NCBI RefSeq assembly: GCF_025210595.1
Contig: NZ_JAOARH010000093.1
Span: forward strand, 1 to 52,721
DNA: 52,721 nucleotides
Source of the DNA: Winogradskyella sp.
GTDB lineage: Bacteria; Bacteroidota; Bacteroidia; Flavobacteriales; Flavobacteriaceae
Direction: 5' to 3'
The translations under genes and the position numbers were made by a program. The notes beneath the pieces were generated by a model that made no database searches, had not been told where the DNA came from, and saw only the letters and a program-made list of their open reading frames with translations. Positions 44,100 to 51,753 of the stretch are shown one piece after another. Position 1 is the stretch's first letter. Every line of letters begins with the position of its first letter.

Positions 44100-46721
44100 T
44101 TATTCTAATTTTAAATATGAGCTTAAATTTTTATGTCGTTGAATAATGGTATAATTTGGCGAAGAAATCGCAAAATATTCTTTAGTGATTTTTGGTTTTA
44201 CAGGTCTACCTCTTTTATCTTTTTCATTAGACTGCAACAACTCTGCAAACCCACTAGCACCTTGTATACTGGTTAAGCCATGCACAACTACAAATGTTGT
44301 GTTTTCATCATATAAATCTTTTGATGTGGTTAAATCAAAATATTTTATCTTTTTTTCAATTTCTTCATTGAGTGTTTTAATAAAAGCATCAATATCTTCA
44401 CCTTCACCATTATTAAATTGATACACTACATTAAAGTGCTTAGCTTTATCATCTGCAATAAATTCCTTTTTAGCTAAAACAGGAATCGCATTTTGAAGTA
44501 ATTCTTGTGCTTTTTTACCTTCTTCGGTATTTGGGTAAGCTAAGGCAATATAATCTATTCCTTTTTTATATTCTTCAAATCCATATAAACGTCCTCTTGC
44601 TGACGCTTTAAGAATTTCGAATTTAGGCAAGAAATCATCACCTTCTAAACGTTTTATTTGCTTTTCTGCTTCTGTAATGACCTCAGCATATTGTTGATTA
44701 TCAAACTTCTCATAAAGACTGGTATATATCGCTTCTGGACTATTGGCATCTTTAGATAGTTCTGATTGCGGATTCAATAAGATTTCTGCATAACGAGAAT
44801 CTGGATAATTCGCTATTATATCTGCTTTCATTGCTTCTGCTTTGGCCAACAAACCTAACTCAGAATAAATTTTATATAAATTATATTTTGAAGGCAGAAT
44901 CAAACGATTTTCAGGATTGTTATTTAATAAATTTTCAAAGCGAGATTGAGACAACTGCAGTTCTCTAAATTTTTCCTTGTAAATAATACCTAATTGGTAG
45001 TACGCAAAATTTCTTTCTTTGGCTATACTATCTATTGCTGTTTTTTCGGTTGGCAGTAACGCTATGTAACTCTCAGGGTTATAAGTATCTTCTTTGCCTG
45101 TAATTTTAGAAATGCTTTCTGTTTTCCCTGTATTTTTAATGCCAGCACGCTGATTAGACAATCTCCAATTATCTTGAAACTTACGATCTCCCCAAATTTT
45201 TAAAAATTCATTTTTACCATAAGCTACAGTAGTAGGATTATAGAAATAAAAACTACTTTGCTTATTGGTGCTACCCTTTTTAGTTGAAAACTCTCCTGGT
45301 ATACCTCTTGGACTAATTGCTTGTCTTGAGTTTTTACTTTGCATTGCATTAGTTGCAATATTCTTTTTAGCTTCTTGTTTTTCTAACTCTTCGGCTTTAC
45401 GCTGCTCTTCCTCAATAGCCTTTTGCTTTAAGTCTTCAGTATATTTGGTGTAAATTGCTAATTGCTCTTCTTTTGGCAATCCTATAATGTGCAAAATGCT
45501 GTCGTTAGTTTGCGCTATGCCTTCATAATAAATAACATCATCTAAGTTTTCGCGTTTTCTCTTAATAACTCTATATGGCTTTGAGTTTTGAACCATTGCA
45601 GTCATTGTACTATCGTAATACTCACCTGCTGTTTTATAAACATTACGATCAAAGTACATATTACCAAGCGTTTCGTAATTGAGCGCTCTTAAATATTTAT
45701 CTGATGTGGTTTTTTTTAGTGATTTGTTATAATAAGCTTCTGCTAAACTATCTGATGCTTTATTACGATGATACTCTGCAATACGATAGTAAATCTTATC
45801 TAAAAATGGTCTGTTTTCTCTGTTTTCTTCTAGCTCAGTAAGGTATTCTTGAAATTCTACCTCATCACCTTTTGAAGCATCAAAATTATAGGATTTCTCT
45901 AAGTGCGCATTAATGTAAAATGCTCGTGGAATTTGCCTATGCATATCTATAATAGCATCAAACTCCATGTTGGCACTATCTTTTTCCTTAAATTCATTGT
46001 AGAGTTGCCCTCTAATAAAATGAAAACGTGCTTTTTCGCTTTTTACTTTAGTATTTTCTGCAGCAATACCAAGTAAAGCTAATGCACTATCTTTTGATTT
46101 AATGTTTATATAGGCTTGCGCTAAAGTTGCCGTAGCATCTGCTAAATCTTGGCCTTCAATATCTTCTTCATCAAGCAAACGCTTTAATTTTTCAATAGCG
46201 CCTTCATTGTTATCTAAGCGCATGTTAGATTTTTCACGCCAAATTTTCACCTGATTAATTTTATCGCTCGTAGGATATTTATTGAGAATATAATTAAATG
46301 CAGCTAAAGCTGGCACAAAACGCTGATCGTAATAGCGTGCTTTACCCAATAACAAATAAGCTTCGTCTATTTGAGGGTTTTTCTCTTTACCATTTATATT
46401 CATGCCATGTTTTTGAACGGCTTTAATGGCTTTTTCTTCGGCGCGTTCAAAATCGGCATTTTTAGTTTTACCAGGAAGAAATATATCATCATTAACCTGC
46501 ATTCTCTCCACAGGTAACAATTCCCAGAAATTTTCAGTAAAAGCATCATTAACAGCTAATTTACCTCGTTCTAGAGAAATATTTCCGTTATAAAGTATGT
46601 TGTATTTGGTTCCTAAAGCATGGAAATTTCTATTGATGAAAGTATCCTTTTTGCGCGAGCAACTTTGGGCGATAATCGCCATTAAAATAAGTGCTATTGT
46701 AAATTTTATGCGATAATTCAA
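44100..46721 (-). CDS. sprE: Gliding/T9SS lipoprotein SprE (PorW-like)
   Basis: An 873-residue TPR lipoprotein with signal peptide and Cys21 in the lipobox AQSC. Many TPR hairpins run through the protein. Size and order match SprE of Flavobacterium johnsoniae, which is needed for gliding and type IX secretion (PorW in Porphyromonas). The start codon is TTG at 46721, with an AGGA sequence 7-10 bases upstream and a stop codon in frame before it. Together with the two T9SS cargo peptidases and GldH in this window, it shows that the organism uses the type IX system. Confidence 0.9.
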   Translation of the reverse strand: MNYRIKFTIALILMAIIAQSCSRKKDTFINRNFHALGTKYNILYNGNISLERGKLAVNDAFTENFWELLPVERMQVNDDIFLPGKTKNADFERAEEKAIKAVQKHGMNINGKEKNPQIDEAYLLLGKARYYDQRFVPALAAFNYILNKYPTSDKINQVKIWREKSNMRLDNNEGAIEKLKRLLDEEDIEGQDLADATATLAQAYINIKSKDSALALLGIAAENTKVKSEKARFHFIRGQLYNEFKEKDSANMEFDAIIDMHRQIPRAFYINAHLEKSYNFDASKGDEVEFQEYLTELEENRENRPFLDKIYYRIAEYHRNKASDSLAEAYYNKSLKKTTSDKYLRALNYETLGNMYFDRNVYKTAGEYYDSTMTAMVQNSKPYRVIKRKRENLDDVIYYEGIAQTNDSILHIIGLPKEEQLAIYTKYTEDLKQKAIEEEQRKAEELEKQEAKKNIATNAMQSKNSRQAISPRGIPGEFSTKKGSTNKQSSFYFYNPTTVAYGKNEFLKIWGDRKFQDNWRLSNQRAGIKNTGKTESISKITGKEDTYNPESYIALLPTEKTAIDSIAKERNFAYYQLGIIYKEKFRELQLSQSRFENLLNNNPENRLILPSKYNLYKIYSELGLLAKAEAMKADIIANYPDSRYAEILLNPQSELSKDANSPEAIYTSLYEKFDNQQYAEVITEAEKQIKRLEGDDFLPKFEILKASARGRLYGFEEYKKGIDYIALAYPNTEEGKKAQELLQNAIPVLAKKEFIADDKAKHFNVVYQFNNGEGEDIDAFIKTLNEEIEKKIKYFDLTTSKDLYDENTTFVVVHGLTSIQGASGFAELLQSNEKDKRGRPVKPKITKEYFAISSPNYTIIQRHKNLSSYLKLE

Positions 46722-46863
46722 CGTTGATCCTATTTAAATTGATGCTATTTTAGCATTATAAATAACTAAATTATTAGGTTTATAGTGTGCTAAACGGTAA
46801 AAATACGCATCTTTTTGAAATTGAGATTGAATTTAAAGCCTAATTTGGTTTTATCGCAATGTA

Positions 46864-46909
46864 TTTAAGGAATCAAGCCACCTTTATTAAGATGGCTTGA
46901 TGCCTTAAA
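46864..46909. terminator. Hairpin between the ABC operon and sprE
   Basis: TTTAAGG/CCTTAAA and TCAAGCCA/TGGCTTGA form a two-part stem with a 2-by-2 internal loop. It lies 44 bases past the ABC ATPase stop codon on the minus strand. No long T-run follows. Confidence 0.6.
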
Positions 46910-46952
46910 ATTGATTTTGTTATTCCGTTTAAAGGAACAAAAAAATAGTTTT

Positions 46953-47678
46953 TTATTCTTCTTCTACTAGAACGTTATTCATATTGCTAGAAAAGTGAGC
47001 TTCTAACTCTTTTAAAGTGGTTGGGTTTGTTTCTAAATCCTTAACAATATTTCCTTTTTCTAAAACCACAATACGCTCGCAAACATCTGTAACATGCATT
47101 AAATCGTGACTAGACACTAAAACAGTAACGCCTTGTTTTTCGGCTAAATCTTTCAGGATTTGTTTTAAACGAATTTGAGTGGTTGGATCTAAATTAGCAA
47201 AAGGCTCATCTAAGATTATAACTTCTGGATTACCTATAAGCGCAGCTACAATACCAGCTTTCTTTTGATTACCCTTACTTAGATCTCTTAAGTATTTTTT
47301 CTTCCCAATGATTTCTCCATTAAAAAAATCTTCGAATTGAGCTGTTAATGCATCAACATCTGCTTTGTTTTGCCCGCGTAAATCACCAATGAAATAAAAA
47401 TATTCTTCTGGTGTTAGATAGCCAATTAAAAAGCTTTCATCGATGAATGAAGATGTAAATGGCTTCCAATCTTCACTTTCATCTACAATAACATCATTAC
47501 TTGTTATATTTCCTGTAGATGGCTTTATTAAGTCTAATAGCAAACTAAAATAAGTCGTTTTTCCTGCTCCATTGTTTCCTACTAAACCAAAACTTTGTCC
47601 TTTTGGGATACTCAATTCTTCAATATTAAGAACTGTTGTTCCGTTGTATGATTTTGAAAGATCTTTAGTATATATCAT
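46953..47678 (-). CDS. ABC transporter ATPase of the PadR-controlled operon
   Basis: A 241-residue ABC ATPase with Walker A GNNGAGKT (34-41), the signature LSKGNQ and Walker B VIILDEP. The variant signature is like EcsA/BcrA-type exporters. It is 17 bp downstream of the DUF5687 gene, which encodes its membrane partner. Such pairs in flavobacteria are often annotated as exporters of unknown cargo. Confidence 0.9.
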   Translation of the reverse strand: MIYTKDLSKSYNGTTVLNIEELSIPKGQSFGLVGNNGAGKTTYFSLLLDLIKPSTGNITSNDVIVDESEDWKPFTSSFIDESFLIGYLTPEEYFYFIGDLRGQNKADVDALTAQFEDFFNGEIIGKKKYLRDLSKGNQKKAGIVAALIGNPEVIILDEPFANLDPTTQIRLKQILKDLAEKQGVTVLVSSHDLMHVTDVCERIVVLEKGNIVKDLETNPTTLKELEAHFSSNMNNVLVEEE

Positions 47679-47695
47679 GATATTGGTCTGTTTTA

Positions 47696-49174
47696 TTAAT
47701 TATCTTGACTAAAAGCGTCAATCATTTTGTATTTAGAATCGAGGTATTTTTGAGTGATAAATCGCATTAATTTTTTATGAAATACGATTCCTAATATTCC
47801 AAGTATTACAAGTGTGGCAACTGCTGACTCAAATCCGAGAAGCCAATTGATAAGTCCAAATAATCCCATTGGCACTAGCATTAATGGAATACCTATTAAC
47901 CACTGTACAGCTCCTGTTCCTTGATAATTAAAAGCCGCCTTTTTATCTAAGTCTATCTTTTTTCTGTTGAAAGAACCTCCCCAAAGTATAACATGTGAGT
48001 TAACACCTATGTTATAAATTGCTGCTGCTAAATGGGCTATTAAAATTTTCCACCCAAAATAAACGTACGGAATTCCTAAAACAAACAATATAACAACACT
48101 CATAACCATAAGTATAAACTTAGAGCGTAAATATTGCTCGTATTTTATATTTTGACTCATCAGCATTTTATAATAACCACTATCCCAAGCTGGGATAAAC
48201 TGCCCAAAATTAATAAGGAAAAAACCTGTTGAAAAAACACCTATAAAAGCAAACATAAACTCCATCTCACGATACATTGGCTGCGGATAGAAAAATAAAC
48301 CATACAATACACCTATTACTAAAAGCATAGCCATTGACTTGGTGCGTTTGTTTCTCCAAATTAACTTTAAATCTAACTGCATAAATGGTGCAATATCTCC
48401 AAAACGGTTTGTCCAAGACAAATCTGCTGCTTTTACTTCAGTTACTTTAGATTTTAGAGAACTATCTAAGAATAATTTCTCTTTCAATATTTTAAAGTTA
48501 TAAGCGTAAAAAATGCTCAATATTGCTATTGGAATTAAAATGAAAACCGGATTGTTAGCAACATACAATAGTCCATCACCAACAAGAGATTTCATTGGTA
48601 AAATGTTAAAATAATCCAACCCAAAAAGTGTTCCTACTACAGCTATTACCGGAAGAAAAGACAATTCTGTTTCGGCAGAAAAAGCTTCAATTATAAAATT
48701 TAAGAAGTTTACAATAAGTACTATAATAATCATTGTAAACATCCAAGTCAAAATCATAGGTACCGCATAGCCATCTCTTATTAGCATTATGCTGAATGGA
48801 ATCACAGCAAATAATGGTAAAAAATTAAAGAAATTAAGTACCGATTTGCCTAAAACATAATGAACAACTGTTGCTCTTTTAATTGGCAAGGTAAGTAATG
48901 GCTTTACGCTCATTACTGGCAGTTTCTGCAAAAAGAATCGCATTAATAAATCGCCAATTATCCAATAAAATAAAAATCCGTTAGTAATTACAAATGCGTC
49001 TTGCTCTGGGAAAGCTTTCTTTAAAATAAAAAGTAAACCAAACCCTAAGCCTAAAAACATAACCACAAAATACAGTGCAAAAAACACTAATAATATATTT
49101 AGAGCGATACTCTTTTGCCAATAGGAAGAGCGAAAGTATTGTTTCCACTCTAAATTAAGAAAGTGCTTTATCAT
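47696..49174 (-). CDS. DUF5687 ABC transporter permease
   Basis: A 492-residue membrane protein with about 12 helices grouped in two halves around a central loop (about 235-265). It fits the DUF5687 family, which acts with an ABC ATPase in Bacteroidetes. It begins 47 bp after the third paralogous gene. The cargo is unknown. Confidence 0.85.
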   Translation of the reverse strand: MIKHFLNLEWKQYFRSSYWQKSIALNILLVFFALYFVVMFLGLGFGLLFILKKAFPEQDAFVITNGFLFYWIIGDLLMRFFLQKLPVMSVKPLLTLPIKRATVVHYVLGKSVLNFFNFLPLFAVIPFSIMLIRDGYAVPMILTWMFTMIIIVLIVNFLNFIIEAFSAETELSFLPVIAVVGTLFGLDYFNILPMKSLVGDGLLYVANNPVFILIPIAILSIFYAYNFKILKEKLFLDSSLKSKVTEVKAADLSWTNRFGDIAPFMQLDLKLIWRNKRTKSMAMLLVIGVLYGLFFYPQPMYREMEFMFAFIGVFSTGFFLINFGQFIPAWDSGYYKMLMSQNIKYEQYLRSKFILMVMSVVILFVLGIPYVYFGWKILIAHLAAAIYNIGVNSHVILWGGSFNRKKIDLDKKAAFNYQGTGAVQWLIGIPLMLVPMGLFGLINWLLGFESAVATLVILGILGIVFHKKLMRFITQKYLDSKYKMIDAFSQDN

Positions 49175-49221
49175 AATTTATGGTTGATTTTGATGTGTTA
49201 GTATCGTTTTTGTGTATAATG

Positions 49222-49911
49222 TTACAAACTAAATTCTGGATATTGCTCAGAGAGAAGCTCATCTGCTTTTGCTGGCAGTACCATTAAGGTTATATATGAG
49301 TATATAATTGTTAACGTTAATAGTAAAGCCACAAATAAAGCTTGAAGCTGAGTTGCTGAGTCTTTTAAAATATGATTAAAAAAATTAGGCAGGTTAGAAC
49401 AAATTAAAATATTTCCCATAGCTGCTACATTAAAAATCATTTCTTCGAGCATCCATTTTCTACCATTAGTTTTAAAACGCTGATTTGCTGTTTTCTTTAA
49501 TTTAAAGGCATAATAGAATTCAACAATAACTAAACCTATTATAGCAACTGAAAAAAAATATATCCCTATAGCATTTTGAATGGAAATATAGAAGAATAAA
49601 AAAATCATTATTGTAGTTAAGATTTTGGGCAACTTAAACCACTCTTTTGCATGTTGAAATAAAATCTTAGTATATTTTTTTCTTAGTGCTTTTTGTTTTT
49701 GCTCAATAGCATCCATAAAGCCAAAAACACCAAACTTTTTAAAAGCTTTATCTCTAGCATCTTCAAAACCAAGTTTGGGTTGCTCTCGCCACATTTGCTC
49801 TATATCATTAGCCAAATGGTCTACCAACTCCGTTTGTAAATCATAATGTTCTACAAAGTGCTTGCGCGTAAAAGTGTATAGGTCTTGAATTTCTTCTTTG
49901 GTAAGTTTCAT
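49222..49911 (-). CDS. HAAS-like membrane protein, third of three tandem paralogues
   Basis: A 229-residue protein. Residues about 1-80 form a helical domain (LTKEEIQDLYTFTRKH, TELVDHLANDIEQMW) also found in the next two genes and like HAAS/permease-prefix domains that pair with PadR regulators. Four or so membrane helices follow (from about residue 95). Its ATG overlaps the stop codon of the preceding gene (TAATG). Confidence 0.75.
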   Translation of the reverse strand: MKLTKEEIQDLYTFTRKHFVEHYDLQTELVDHLANDIEQMWREQPKLGFEDARDKAFKKFGVFGFMDAIEQKQKALRKKYTKILFQHAKEWFKLPKILTTIMIFLFFYISIQNAIGIYFFSVAIIGLVIVEFYYAFKLKKTANQRFKTNGRKWMLEEMIFNVAAMGNILICSNLPNFFNHILKDSATQLQALFVALLLTLTIIYSYITLMVLPAKADELLSEQYPEFSL

Positions 49912-50627
49912 TAAGACATTAATAAATTATAACGATTAATAGTAGTGCTTAACACTTCCTTGTATAGATTATAATTGGCTCTAAATAATGAATATAACAG
50001 TATATAAAAACAAATTACATACCTATAATCTACCACATCATTAAAAGTAAATTCATCTTTATAGAAATTAACAAGACCACTTTGTAAACATAAAATAGCA
50101 GAAGAAATGCCTCCAACCATACTGGCACTTAAGGAATAGCGAACACCTTTTTTGAAGACATATTTTAATTTTAACAACTCTGGCAACACCAAAGCTATTA
50201 AAGAAATCATAAACGCTGCTTTAGGCTTGTACTGATATGCTATTAACACTAATAAAATATATAAACCGTATTCTAACAGAAACTTAGAAGACATTATCAT
50301 TTGCTTAAAAATACTCCAAAAACGCATACGGTTTTTTTTTGCCATTGCCTTCTGTTTATTTCTTGTAAAAGTCTTAAACCCCTTATCGTCAACAAATAAT
50401 GCTTTTTCAAAATCAATGATGTTGGTATAACCAACTGTTGTTTTATTACCAAACCCTTGATGCACTTCTAGCAAAGCTTCATTAAACGAAATACCTTCAC
50501 TTTTAATTTTATCTTCTACTGCAGACACAATATGATCTAACAATTCTAAACGCACATCCCAAAACTTTACCTCGTTTTTTATAAGGTAATTGTCTATATA
50601 TTGTATTTCTTCTTTGGTGAGTTTCAT
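49911..50627 (-). CDS. HAAS-like membrane protein, second of three tandem paralogues
   Basis: A 238-residue protein with the same N-terminal domain (LTKEEIQYIDNYLIK, RLELLDHIVSAVEDKI) and about five membrane helices. The gene lies 3 bp after the first paralogue, and 1 bp overlaps the third. The membrane parts of the three proteins differ much more than the N-terminal domains. Confidence 0.75.
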   Translation of the reverse strand: MKLTKEEIQYIDNYLIKNEVKFWDVRLELLDHIVSAVEDKIKSEGISFNEALLEVHQGFGNKTTVGYTNIIDFEKALFVDDKGFKTFTRNKQKAMAKKNRMRFWSIFKQMIMSSKFLLEYGLYILLVLIAYQYKPKAAFMISLIALVLPELLKLKYVFKKGVRYSLSASMVGGISSAILCLQSGLVNFYKDEFTFNDVVDYRYVICFYILLYSLFRANYNLYKEVLSTTINRYNLLMS

Positions 50628-50630
50628 GAA

Positions 50631-51284
50631 TTAAATAGTTCTGTATTTTTTTCTGTAATTATTCATTATATGATACGTTAATTGTAACAACACAGCTGGA
50701 ATCAAAATCATAACTGACCCTACAACTGAAATAATTAAATGATTAGATGTTTCAGAATTGAAGTTACTTCTAAATAGAATTCTTAAAAGATTTAAGAATT
50801 CAAAGAAAAACATATAAACAAAAGCTAGTCTTTCTACACCCGAAAATCTTGAAAGTTTAAAAAGCTTTAGCATCATAAAGTATAATATCATAAATGGCAC
50901 TATTGACATGAATGGAAACCAAAAAAACACACTCACTAACCCAGCATGACCATTTATCTCCATGTATTTGTGGCTTACAAACACTAACAGGGCAAAAGCA
51001 ATAATTGCCTGAGGTTTGGTTAATAGCACAAAAAGTCTTTTTAAAATTCCTTTATCTACATCTTTCAAAAACTGTTTGTTATCATTCAATAACCTGTATT
51101 TGTTTTCAATCATATAATCCTTAAAAATATAGTAGAAATCGCGTTTATCTCCATTTTCTATTCTTGCTTCAATTGCAGACGCAACATGATCTACCATCTC
51201 CATTCTTATATCTGCATAGAACACTTCAGAATTTTCTAAATAGTTATCTATAAACTGTATTTGTTCGTTATCTAACTTTGCCAT
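50631..51284 (-). CDS. HAAS-like membrane protein, first of three tandem paralogues
   Basis: A 217-residue protein with the shared N-terminal domain (NEQIQFIDNYLENS, RMEMVDHVASAIEARI) and four membrane helices. It begins 3 bp after the padR stop codon, so it is coupled to the regulator. Confidence 0.75.
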   Translation of the reverse strand: MAKLDNEQIQFIDNYLENSEVFYADIRMEMVDHVASAIEARIENGDKRDFYYIFKDYMIENKYRLLNDNKQFLKDVDKGILKRLFVLLTKPQAIIAFALLVFVSHKYMEINGHAGLVSVFFWFPFMSIVPFMILYFMMLKLFKLSRFSGVERLAFVYMFFFEFLNLLRILFRSNFNSETSNHLIISVVGSVMILIPAVLLQLTYHIMNNYRKKYRTI

Positions 51285-51287
51285 ATT

Positions 51288-51620
51288 CTAAGCCAATTTA
51301 GGATTAACCAAAGCTTGCATGGTTTTAATGTATTCCGCTAATTCTTCGAGTTTATTTACGGTTTCTTTTGTACCATTTTCGGTTAGCTTATAATACTTTC
51401 GTAAACGATTATCTACTTTGGCAACTTCAACATCTAATAAACCTTGAGCTTCGAGCTTATGAAGTGCAGGATACAAAGCACCTTCTGTAATTTTAAGCTC
51501 ACCCTTAGTAAGCTCTTTAACCTTTTGGGTAATCTCGTAACCATACATCTTATCATTTTCATTAAGCAACTTTAAGATAATGGTATTTAAACTTCCCTTA
51601 TATAATTTTGAATTACTCAT
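51288..51620 (-). CDS. PadR-family transcriptional regulator
   Basis: A 110-residue PadR protein with a winged-helix domain (KGSLNTIILKLLNENDKMYGYEI..., GALYPALHKLEAQGLLDVE) and a C-terminal dimer helix. The ATG at 51620 is chosen over an upstream in-frame ATG at 51653, because the -7 promoter box (51628-51635) lies between them. It heads an operon of three paralogues, a DUF5687 permease and an ABC ATPase. A perfect palindrome (51633-51668) over its promoter is the likely operator for autorepression. Confidence 0.9.
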   Translation of the reverse strand: MSNSKLYKGSLNTIILKLLNENDKMYGYEITQKVKELTKGELKITEGALYPALHKLEAQGLLDVEVAKVDNRLRKYYKLTENGTKETVNKLEELAEYIKTMQALVNPKLA

Positions 51621-51627
51621 AACACAA

Positions 51628-51635
51628 CAAATATA
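51628..51635 (-). promoter_or_regulatory. -7 promoter element of the padR operon
   Basis: TATATTTG on the minus strand matches TAnnTTTG. Transcription would start at about 51622, one to three bases before the ATG at 51620, so the mRNA would be nearly leaderless. Confidence 0.6.
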
Positions 51636-51668
51636 CATAAAATTCTTATGCATAAGAATTTTATGTAT
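51633..51668. promoter_or_regulatory. Perfect 36-bp palindrome, likely PadR operator
   Basis: Two 18-base arms (each ATACATAAAATTCTTATG in one direction) meet at 51650/51651 without mismatch. It overlaps the padR -7 box and lies between padR and the divergent reductase gene. PadR proteins bind inverted repeats of the ATGT-n-ACAT type, and arms with ATACAT/ATGTAT fit this. Confidence 0.75.
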
Positions 51669-51730
51669 TGGTTCAAACCAAAAAAAGGTATTTCACAAAT
51701 AACTAAAGACCTCAACCAACAGAGATTCCT

Positions 51731-51738
51731 TATTTTTG
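51731..51738 (+). promoter_or_regulatory. -7 promoter element of the PaaE-like reductase
   Basis: TATTTTTG matches TAnnTTTG and lies 16-23 bases before the ATG at 51754. No -33 TTTG seen. Confidence 0.5.
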
Positions 51739-51753
51739 CAAAAAAACATTCCT

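Noticed and set aside
51621..51653. Upstream ATG for PadR at 51653
   Set aside because: It lies in the palindrome upstream of the -7 box and would not be in the mRNA from that promoter.
51669..51682. TTGGTT/AACCAA palindrome containing GGTTCAA, a tRNA T-loop-like string
   Set aside because: No cloverleaf can be formed around it. It is a short palindrome next to the PadR operator.
51721..51735. AGAGATTCC resembling the left part of the dispersed hairpin repeat
   Set aside because: No right arm GGAAT follows at the proper distance.
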